In this document: one piece after another, positions 52,870-59,725 of the stretch
Layout of the letters: each line of letters begins with the position of its first letter
Numbering within the stretch: position 1 is the first letter of the stretch
NCBI RefSeq assembly: GCF_001975705.1
Contig: NZ_CP015093.1
Coordinates: 1,674,001-1,738,000, forward strand
Length of the DNA stretch: 64,000 nt
Source of the DNA: Salipiger abyssi
Lineage (GTDB): Bacteria > Pseudomonadota > Alphaproteobacteria > Rhodobacterales > Rhodobacteraceae
Reading direction: 5' to 3'
The notes under the pieces: generated by a model
Seen by the model: only the letters and a program-made list of their open reading frames with translations
The model's database searches: none
Told to the model about the DNA's origin: nothing
Translations under genes and position numbers: made by a program

Positions 52870-54774
52870 TCAGAGCCCGAGGAACGACAGAAGCAGCGGC
52901 AGGAGCGACCAGAGCAAGCCGGAAAAACCCGGCTCCGGGATCTCGATTTCCTCCTCCTTGTCGCCGCTTTCGTCCGCGTCTGCATCCCTACCGGCGTCGA
53001 GCATCGGCACGCCGGCGAGCGAGGTCGGTGCGTCGGTGGTGCCATTGTCCTCATGGTCGAAAAGGTCGGGGCGAAAATCCAGCCCGGGAGCGCTTCCCTC
53101 GGTTTTCGATTCGAGGTCCCTCGCGCTTGCAGCCTCTTCCGTCGAGGTTTCGCGCTCGGCGGCGGGCCTTTCGGAGATGCCGTCGGTATCGACGATTGGG
53201 TCTGGGACAAGGTCCGGTACGGTGTCGTCGCGCGTCTCCAGTACTGAAAGAGCGTCGGAAAAGGCAGCGGTCGGCTTGAAATCCGAGATCGTCACTTCAA
53301 GGATTTCGCCCCTGTCCAGTTCCGCATTGATGTAGCCATCTATAAAGACCTCTTCGGGATCGAGCTCTTCCAGAACGGCGGTGGCGCTGTTGGATCCGGG
53401 CGCGTCGCCCTGCTCGACCCCCAGCCGCCGGGCGCCGACGGTTTCGGCGCCGTGGAACAGCTGCGCCGTGTCGATCAGCGTTTCCGAGGGCACTTGCGCG
53501 GTGGACGCGATATAGAAGGTCACCTCGCCGTCGCCGTAAAAGCCGTGCAGATCCACATTGGGCAGTTCCGCCTCGGTTTCCCTGGGATCGGCGGCGTTGA
53601 AATCGAGCATGGTCTTGCCGGGCAGTTCCTGCGACATCATCGCGAAAAACCGCCCCGCCGGAGAGAGCGCATCGTGGCTGTGGCCGGTGCTGAGCGCATT
53701 GTCGGAGTTTTGCAGCATCGGCCAGACATGCGCCTGATCGACCCCGGCACGGGCGAACTCCTCGGTCATGTTCAGCATCTCTTGTGCCTGGAACAGGCCG
53801 TAATCCTCGTCACGGTCGAAATGGCCGGTATGTCCGGACTGGTTCCATTCGGTCACATAGGTCTCGAGCTCGGCAAAGCGCGGATCTTCGCCCCAGGTCT
53901 CTGAAATCGCATCGAGCATCAGGCTACGCTGGCCGTCGACCGCCGGTTCCTTGGAATAGACATGGCCCGCGATGGCATCGACCGCCTCGGTTTCCGGCGG
54001 CTCGTCGAAATAGGACATGACGATGTGGTTGTTGACCTCGATCCAGTTCACATCGCCATTGCCGCGGATCACCTCGCCGTCGAGCTCCAGATCGTAGCGC
54101 GTGTTGAGATCGTCGAGGATCTCGGTCGCGCTTGCCGCGGTCTGATAGTCCTCATCCAGCGAGGACACCCCGAAATTTGTGCCCATCTGCACGACGATCT
54201 CGACCCAGGCTGCCTGCGGGTGAGCGCCGGAAAGCCCGGCAAGCTCGTCATCCACGATGCGGGCGATCTCGCTGGCGACGCGGCCGTATTCGGCCGCGCT
54301 CATCAACCCGCTACCCCAGTATTCATTGCCGATCTCGAAGGCCTGGATCTCTGCCTCGCCATAGGTGCCGCTGACGGTATCGTGCACGAAGCTGCGCAGC
54401 GCCTCCTCATCGACCTCGGCATAGCGGTCGCCATTGGCGTCGCGATCTTCGGAGAGCTGATCGCGGGTCGGGATCACCAGCGTGACCGGCAGATCATGCG
54501 CCTCTGCGAAGCCGAAAAAATCGGAGATTGCGATGAAGTCGCGGCTTTCGCCGGTGTCGCGGTGGTACACAGTCGCGGCATCCGGGTTGGCGATGTCGAA
54601 ATACACCTCGGTCAGCGAACCGCCGGGATATCGCATCGCGGTGACGCCCAGCTCCTCGACCAGCGTGGAGAGGCGCGCCTCCTCCTCCAGCGAGTCGCGA
54701 TGCGCGAGGATGTTGGCGCCGAAGAGATCGGCGCCGATGGGTTCGGACAGTCCTGACAGGTGCAGCGGCGGCAT
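52870..54774 (-). CDS. Clan GH-A glycosidase-like protein with acidic linker and C-terminal hydrophobic tail
   Basis: A 634-aa protein. Residues about 10-330 look like a (beta/alpha)8 glycosidase of clan GH-A: AFEIGNEYWGSG with the acid/base Glu151 in the conserved NE pair, and YVTEWNQSG with a candidate nucleophile Glu309; MRYPGGSLTEVYFD is also typical of GH39/GH51/GH79-like folds. A second beta-rich domain follows (about 390-500). The last ~130 residues are an acidic Asp/Glu/Thr/Pro-rich linker ending in PEPGFSGLLWSLLPLLLSFL. No N-terminal signal is visible. GGAG lies 9 bp before the ATG. Substrate not determinable. Confidence 0.68.
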   Translation of the reverse strand: MPPLHLSGLSEPIGADLFGANILAHRDSLEEEARLSTLVEELGVTAMRYPGGSLTEVYFDIANPDAATVYHRDTGESRDFIAISDFFGFAEAHDLPVTLVIPTRDQLSEDRDANGDRYAEVDEEALRSFVHDTVSGTYGEAEIQAFEIGNEYWGSGLMSAAEYGRVASEIARIVDDELAGLSGAHPQAAWVEIVVQMGTNFGVSSLDEDYQTAASATEILDDLNTRYDLELDGEVIRGNGDVNWIEVNNHIVMSYFDEPPETEAVDAIAGHVYSKEPAVDGQRSLMLDAISETWGEDPRFAELETYVTEWNQSGHTGHFDRDEDYGLFQAQEMLNMTEEFARAGVDQAHVWPMLQNSDNALSTGHSHDALSPAGRFFAMMSQELPGKTMLDFNAADPRETEAELPNVDLHGFYGDGEVTFYIASTAQVPSETLIDTAQLFHGAETVGARRLGVEQGDAPGSNSATAVLEELDPEEVFIDGYINAELDRGEILEVTISDFKPTAAFSDALSVLETRDDTVPDLVPDPIVDTDGISERPAAERETSTEEAASARDLESKTEGSAPGLDFRPDLFDHEDNGTTDAPTSLAGVPMLDAGRDADADESGDKEEEIEIPEPGFSGLLWSLLPLLLSFLGL

Positions 54775-54945
54775 GAAAGAAGGCTCCGGTTTCGGTGTTT
54801 GCCCCCAAGGCTGCCGCCGGAGAATTAATTCGATGTTAGAAACAATTCCTGTTCATGGGGTCATTGTAAGAAATGTAAGAACGATTTGAATCGCCCTGAG
54901 CCGGTTCCACGGGAACCAAAATGCCGTAGCAGCCGTTGTCTCGGC
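54775..54945. promoter_or_regulatory. Divergent AT-rich gap between glycosidase-like gene and AI-2E permease gene
   Basis: 171 bp, clearly more AT-rich than its surroundings at 54820-54890 (ATTAATTCGATG, GTAAGAAATGTAAGAACG). No gene is supported. The GTAAGAA near-repeat (54866 and 54876) is 10 bp apart, one helical turn, and might be a regulator site. Confidence 0.35.
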
Positions 54946-55995
54946 ATGACCAGACCAGCCATCGTCTCCGACCCCGTGCTGCGCGTCTCGATGGCCATTC
55001 TGGCGGCGGGCGCGCTCGTGGTCGCGTTGAAGCTCGCTCAGGACATCTTTGCGCCGCTCATGCTGGCCATCGTTGTCGGCGTGATCTTTTCACCGCTGGC
55101 CGACCGAATGGAGCGGCTCGGCCTGCCGCGCGGCGCCGTGGCACTTTTGCTGATTGTAGCGATATTCTTTGCCGCCGCCGCGCTCGCTTTTATGGTCGAG
55201 CCTTACATCACCACGGTCATCGACCGGCTGCCCTCGATCAAATACGAGTTACGCAAGCTGATGTTCGAGTATCGCGGGCTGATCCAGGGGCTTGGCGAGG
55301 TCAATCGTGAGGTCGAGCAGGCGTTCGGTCAGGGCGCCACCGAGGGCGATATGGCCGATATGCCCAGCATGACCGATGCGATCTTTCTCGCGCCGGTCAT
55401 TGTGGCGCAGATGCTGATCTTTCTCGGCGGTCTCTTCTTCTTCCTTCTGACGCGCAGCGATATCTATCGCTGGATGTCGACGCGGATCGGCTCGGGCAGC
55501 GACACGCCGGTGATCCTCGAACGGTTCTGCGCCGCCGAACATACGGTGTCGCGCTATTTCGCGGCGATCTCGGTCATCAATGCCGGGCTCGGCCTTGCGG
55601 TCGGCGCCGCGCTGATCGCCATCGGCGTGCCCGGCGCGGTGGTCTGGGGCATCGCGGCGGCGCTGCTGAACTTCGTGCTCTATCTTGGCCCGGCCTCGGT
55701 CGCCGCAGGCCTGCTGCTTTCGGGGATCGTGAACTTCGACGGGCTCATGAGCTTTGCGCCGATGGCGATCTTTCTGGCGCTCAACCTCACCGAGGCGCAG
55801 TTCGTGACCCCGGGACTTGTGGGCAAGCACATGCGCATCAACCCGTTCCTGATCTTCGTCTCGCTGGTGTTCTGGCTGTGGCTCTGGGGGCCCTTGGGCG
55901 GCATCGTGGCGATTCCGGTGACGCTGATCCTGCTACGGCTCTTCGACATACTCGGAGACCGCCCGAACGGACGCACCACGCTTCGCGCCGCCTGA
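54946..55995 (+). CDS. AI-2E family (PerM/YdiK-type) membrane permease
   Basis: A 349-aa polytopic protein of the AI-2E exporter superfamily, whose members include TqsA, PerM and Na+/H+ antiporter-like proteins; substrate prediction from sequence is not reliable. N-terminal helices (LAQDIFAPLMLAIVVGVIFS), a soluble segment about 85-145, and the C-terminal blocks VSRYFAAISVINAGLGLAVG, VLYLGPASVAAGLLLSGIV and FWLWLWGPLGGIVAIPVTLI match the family. Start: ATG 54946, since the helical core begins soon after; an ATG 20 codons upstream is possible. The stop codon sits inside a terminator hairpin. Confidence 0.85.
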   Translation: MTRPAIVSDPVLRVSMAILAAGALVVALKLAQDIFAPLMLAIVVGVIFSPLADRMERLGLPRGAVALLLIVAIFFAAAALAFMVEPYITTVIDRLPSIKYELRKLMFEYRGLIQGLGEVNREVEQAFGQGATEGDMADMPSMTDAIFLAPVIVAQMLIFLGGLFFFLLTRSDIYRWMSTRIGSGSDTPVILERFCAAEHTVSRYFAAISVINAGLGLAVGAALIAIGVPGAVVWGIAAALLNFVLYLGPASVAAGLLLSGIVNFDGLMSFAPMAIFLALNLTEAQFVTPGLVGKHMRINPFLIFVSLVFWLWLWGPLGGIVAIPVTLILLRLFDILGDRPNGRTTLRAA

Positions 55996-56016
55996 GAGGG
56001 CGGCGCCTTTTTTTCT
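55985..56016 (+). terminator. Terminator hairpin that includes the stop codon
   Basis: GCGCCGCC (55985-55992) pairs with GGCGGCGC (55999-56006); the loop TGAGAG begins with the TGA stop codon of the AI-2E gene. A run of eight T (56008-56015) follows. Confidence 0.8.
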
Positions 56017-56035
56017 CTCACCAAAACGCGCGCAA

Positions 56036-56070
56036 AGAAAAACCCCGCTCTCCGGGAAAGAGAGCGGGGC
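56036..56070 (-). terminator. Terminator for the BrkB gene
   Basis: A 9-bp stem (56043-56051 with 56061-56069), read on the minus strand, is followed by TTTTTCTTT. It is 118 bp past the BrkB stop and stands back to back with the AI-2E terminator. Confidence 0.72.
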
Positions 56071-56187
56071 AAAGGTACGCGTGCCACATGAGGGAAGTCG
56101 GGACAGGGTTGGGGCACGCTTAGGGACAGGACGATACAGGCGCCCTTGAGAACCTAACGCCGCCATGCACAAACCGTTCCCTGCGCT

Positions 56188-57093
56188 TCAGAAAATTTCT
56201 TCGCGGCGTTTGCGCTGCCGGTCGAGCTCGGTATTGAGTTGCGCGCCGAGCAGGGTGACCAGCGCGCTCACGTAGAACCACAGCAGCAGCGCCACCACCG
56301 CGCCGAGCGAGCCGTAGACCTCGTTCAGCCGGTCGAAATTGCGCACATAGCCGGTGAGCAGGAACGAGCCTGCCGCCCAGGCCAGAAGCGCGATCAGCGC
56401 GCCGGGGGTCAGCCAGCGCATGCGCGATTGCCGCCGGTTCGGCCCGTAGCGGTAGAGCAGCGCGATGGCGAAAAACACCACCGCCAGCAGGATCAGCCAT
56501 TTCACCCCGCTCACCGCCAGCTCGACCGGCAGCGGCAGGCGGAGAAAGGCCAGCGCGGCGGGCAGGATCACCACGGCGGCAAAGGCCAGCAGTGCGGTGA
56601 TCACCAGCAGCCCGGTCAGCAGCACGGCGACGGCGAGCCTGCGGATGGCGTTTTCGCGATGCGGGGTTTCCGCCACCGCGTTCAGCCCGCGTATCAGCGC
56701 CGCGACCGAGGCGCGCGAGGACCAGATCGCCACCATGATCGAGATCACCGAGGCCCATTGCAGCGTAGAGCGGTTGGCCGAGATGAGCTGATCCACCTGT
56801 GTGGCGAGCAGCGTAAAGGCCTGTTCCGGGATCATCTCGCGCAGCAGCTCCATCTGTTCGGCGATCACCACCGGATCGGCCCAGTAGCCCCAGATCGCGA
56901 TCACCGCCGAGATCGCGGGAAATAGCGACAAGAAGGCGTAAAACGCCACCCCCGCGGCGATAAGCCCGAGATTGCGCTGGTCCATGCGCTGCCAGGTCTG
57001 CCAGAGCGCGCGCAGCCAGTCGCCCAGCCCCAGCTTTGTGCGCTGGGGTTCGGCATCGGGGGTGGTGTCGGTGTCGGGCGGGATCTCGCTCAT
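56188..57093 (-). CDS. YihY/BrkB-family inner-membrane protein
   Basis: A 301-aa polytopic protein. The family features are the N-terminal DQRNLGLIAAGVAFYAFLSL, FPAISAVIAIWGYW, then four more helices and the C-terminal NEVYGSLGAVVALLLWFYVS. The family was once called ribonuclease BN and virulence factor BrkB; its true function is unknown. Start: ATG 57093, just after a short acidic, Thr/Pro-rich cytoplasmic N-terminus; an ATG 26 codons upstream is non-homologous. The gene faces the AI-2E gene convergently. Confidence 0.85.
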   Translation of the reverse strand: MSEIPPDTDTTPDAEPQRTKLGLGDWLRALWQTWQRMDQRNLGLIAAGVAFYAFLSLFPAISAVIAIWGYWADPVVIAEQMELLREMIPEQAFTLLATQVDQLISANRSTLQWASVISIMVAIWSSRASVAALIRGLNAVAETPHRENAIRRLAVAVLLTGLLVITALLAFAAVVILPAALAFLRLPLPVELAVSGVKWLILLAVVFFAIALLYRYGPNRRQSRMRWLTPGALIALLAWAAGSFLLTGYVRNFDRLNEVYGSLGAVVALLLWFYVSALVTLLGAQLNTELDRQRKRREEIF

Positions 57094-57282
57094 GCCCACA
57101 AAAGACCGCCTCCCGGACGTGGCGTCAATGCGCCTTCGCACCGGCGGCACGCGAAGCCCCGATGATTCCACGCAATTTTAGGAGAATTCGCACATCAACC
57201 GGGAATAAACCCGAATCCGATGCGGTCGGACTGCGCCGGGCCATGGCCCGCCTTTCCTGCAAGCTCAAAAGGAGCCGACCGC

Positions 57283-57765
57283 ATGTGTCCGAGTCCCACG
57301 TTCTTCCTCCGTTTTTCGGCAATCGCCCTCCTTGCCGTGGCCGTTTTTGTCTCTGCGCCGCCCGCGCAGGCCGCACCGCAATATGGCTGGGGCGGTGGCC
57401 CGGTGCGGGTGATCGGCAACGATCCCGGCGGGCGGCTGAAGCCCCGGTTCGAAGAGATCCGTCGCATGCGGGCGCGCGGCGACCGGGTTGAGATCCGTGG
57501 CAGCTACTGCCTTTCGGCCTGTACGCTCTATCTCGGGGCGGGCAATGTCTGCGTCAGCCCGGCAACACGGTTCGGCTTTCACGGCCCGAGCTATCTGTCC
57601 GACCCGATCAGTTCGGAGCGGTTCGATTACTGGTCGCGGCGGATGGCGCAACACTATCCGCCGCAGGTTTCCAGCTGGTTCCTGACCCAGGCCCGCTATG
57701 TGACCCGGGGCTACATGTCGCTTAGCGGGGCCGAGCTGATCCGCATGGGTGTGCCCCGGTGCTGA
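57283..57765 (+). CDS. Secreted ClpP/crotonase-fold-like small protein
   Basis: A 160-aa protein with a Sec signal (FFLRFSAIALLAVAVFVSAP-type, about residues 7-31) and a mature domain of about 130 aa. The stretch SYCLSACTLYLGAGNVCVSP followed by ATRFGFHGP aligns by eye with the ClpP/SppA pattern: a Ser after the strand (here in LSAC) and a His in the FGFHGP turn, with GNDPGGRLKPRFEEIRRMRA before it. It may thus be a periplasmic Ser hydrolase or a catalytically dead relative. An extra Cys pair could form a disulfide. AAGGAG lies 8 bp before the ATG. It ends next to the convergent DsrE gene. Confidence 0.65.
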   Translation: MCPSPTFFLRFSAIALLAVAVFVSAPPAQAAPQYGWGGGPVRVIGNDPGGRLKPRFEEIRRMRARGDRVEIRGSYCLSACTLYLGAGNVCVSPATRFGFHGPSYLSDPISSERFDYWSRRMAQHYPPQVSSWFLTQARYVTRGYMSLSGAELIRMGVPRC

Positions 57766-58233
57766 TCACGGCTTGATATAGGTAAAGCCGTCTATCTGAA
57801 GCTTGCTCAGTTCGGCAACGCCCGACATTACGATATCCTCCTCCCAGACATCGTAGAGGTCGTTGGAATAGTCGATCTCGCGTCCGACCAGCGTGTTGTT
57901 GCAGACATGAAAGCACACGTTCTGCGATTTCAGCGAGCCCACAGAGGTTTGCAGCGCTGTGTCGGTATTGGCGTTCTGGAGCAGGCCGATGCCGTTGCCG
58001 TGCAGAAGCACTTTCACCTCGACATTCTCGGCGCCGAGCGCATTGATATGGTTCTGGATGTTGCGCAGGGCACCGCGATAGGCCTTGTCGCCCTCACCGC
58101 CCGGATAGTTGATGTGATAGACCACCTTCTGCTTGCCGTAGGCCCCCATCTGCGCGGCGGCTTCGGTTGCGGTGAGCACGGCGGCGGCGGGGGCGGTCAG
58201 GCAAAGACCGGCAAAGATGCGGCGTGTGATCAT
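57766..58233 (-). CDS. Periplasmic DsrE/F-family protein
   Basis: A 155-aa exported DsrE-like protein. The N-terminus ITRRIFAGLCLTAPAAAV is a signal peptide with twin Arg, so Tat export is possible. The mature domain has KVVYHINYPGGEGDKAYRGA, RNIQNHINALGAENVEVKVL, LLHGNGIGLL, a Cys pair in NVCFHVCNNTLVG, and the family end LSKLQIDGFTYIKP. DsrE proteins handle sulfur in sulfur oxidisers; periplasmic single-domain forms are common but undefined. AGGGAGGAAAC precedes the ATG. It lies 118 bp downstream of the PhnD-LuxR regulator on the same strand. Confidence 0.8.
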   Translation of the reverse strand: MITRRIFAGLCLTAPAAAVLTATEAAAQMGAYGKQKVVYHINYPGGEGDKAYRGALRNIQNHINALGAENVEVKVLLHGNGIGLLQNANTDTALQTSVGSLKSQNVCFHVCNNTLVGREIDYSNDLYDVWEEDIVMSGVAELSKLQIDGFTYIKP

Positions 58234-58351
58234 GATGTTTCCTCCCTGAATGCGGGCGATTGCCCGATGAGGAAAGGCTGACACGCGAGGCGCGCGGCCC
58301 GGTAGCCGGACGATTCCCGTGATTTGCCGCAGGAAACCCCTCGGGAATACC

Positions 58352-59725
58352 CTAGGTTTGGCCGGTTTCACCCTCTGGGCGCGCCTGTTCGCCGGCCACG
58401 CTGATCAGTTGCGCCGCACTGCGCACATCGAACTTGCGCAACAGGTTCGAGCGGTGGAACTCCACCGTCTTGGGGCTGACCCCGAGCCGGGCGGCGATCT
58501 CCTTGCTCGACAACCCCCGGCTTACCAGGTGCAGGATCTGCCGTTCGCGCCGGGTCAGATCGACCTCGGCGGCTTGGGCCGGGGCAGGGGGCGCGGCTTG
58601 CGCCACGCCGGCCCGACGCAGCCAGAGCATCAGCGCGGCAATGCCGGCCAGCGAGGCGGCCATTGTGATCCAGACCAGCAGCGGGATGCGGGCAGCGGGC
58701 GCCGACCCGGCGGCGGTCTCCGCGCCATAGGCGGCAAGCAGGCGCTCGGCGGCGAGGTAGCTCACCGGCGCGCGCCAGACATCGCGCAGCCCGCTGGCGC
58801 GGCTTTGCAGCAGCGCCAGCGCCACCGCGTTGACCAGCGCCGGGTCGGTGCGCGCGAGCGCCAGAAATGGCCATTCCGGATAGAGCCGCGTGCTGACCGC
58901 ATCCGCATGGGTGTAGCTCGCCCCGGGGTCGAGCACCTCCAATGCGGCCAGATCTATGATGCCGTCGGCGGCGAGGCGCTCCAGCAGCCCGCTGCGCAGA
59001 ATGCCGATATCCGCCTCACCCGCCAGCACCGCATTGGCGATGCGGTCCATCGGAAAGCCGAGAAAGATCGTCTCCGAGGGCGCGGTGAGCAGGTCGATGC
59101 CCTGTTCTCGCGCCTCGAACCACACCGTCTGGAACCCGCCGAAGCCGCGCGGGCTGACCGCTGCGACCCGCGCGCCCTTGAGCGCCGCGAAGGAGTCGAG
59201 CCCGGTGCCCCGGCGTGCCACCAGCGTGCTGCCGAAGCTGGTCGACCGGCTGCCATCGGAGAGCCGGCGCGCGCGGGTCGCCAGAACGCTCATCGGATAT
59301 GTCTTGGCCAGCGTCAGGTAATGGCCGGGATTGGTGACGAGGAAATCCAGCGCGCCGGTCTCGATCAGCAGCGCCGCCGAACTGAGCGTGACCGGCACCA
59401 TGCGCACCGGCCTGCCCTCCAGCCGGGCCGATAGATAGCGCGCCAGCGGCTGCCAGTCGTCGCGCCCCTCATCCCAGCCGCGATAGGCCAGCACGCCGAT
59501 GCGGATGCCCGGCTCTTCGGCCTCCTGCGCCCGGGCGCGAAGGGGCGCGAGCGTCAGAGACAGGCAGCAGAGCAGCAGCGCGAACAGCCAGAGCCGCCCG
59601 CCGCCGCTCAGTTGCCGCCGGTGCTCTCTCCGTCCTGTGTGTCTGCCGCTTCCTCGGCGCCCTCTGCGGATCCGTCCTCCTCGGAGTCCACCGGCGTCGC
59701 GGTTGTCAGCACCCCGTTGACCCAT
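58352..59725 (-). CDS. One-component transmembrane regulator: PhnD-like periplasmic sensor fused to LuxR HTH
   Basis: A 457-aa protein. Hydrophobic segment at about 44-62; residues about 73-335 form a periplasmic binding-protein domain of the PhnD/TtrS-sensor type (IRIGVLAYRGWDEGRDDWQP, LLIETGALDFLVTNPGHYLT, GARVAAVSPRGFGGFQTVWF). A second membrane helix is at about 347-370, and a LuxR/FixJ HTH at 389-447 (LTRRERQILHLVSRGLSSKE, PKTVEFHRSNLLRKF). There is no histidine-kinase or receiver domain, so ligand sensing is joined to DNA binding in one chain. The start is doubtful: ATG 59725 overlaps the MORN gene by 118 bp and gives a 40-residue Arg/Gly-rich tail. Confidence 0.8.
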   Translation of the reverse strand: MGQRGADNRDAGGLRGGRIRRGRRGSGRHTGRREHRRQLSGGGRLWLFALLLCCLSLTLAPLRARAQEAEEPGIRIGVLAYRGWDEGRDDWQPLARYLSARLEGRPVRMVPVTLSSAALLIETGALDFLVTNPGHYLTLAKTYPMSVLATRARRLSDGSRSTSFGSTLVARRGTGLDSFAALKGARVAAVSPRGFGGFQTVWFEAREQGIDLLTAPSETIFLGFPMDRIANAVLAGEADIGILRSGLLERLAADGIIDLAALEVLDPGASYTHADAVSTRLYPEWPFLALARTDPALVNAVALALLQSRASGLRDVWRAPVSYLAAERLLAAYGAETAAGSAPAARIPLLVWITMAASLAGIAALMLWLRRAGVAQAAPPAPAQAAEVDLTRRERQILHLVSRGLSSKEIAARLGVSPKTVEFHRSNLLRKFDVRSAAQLISVAGEQARPEGETGQT

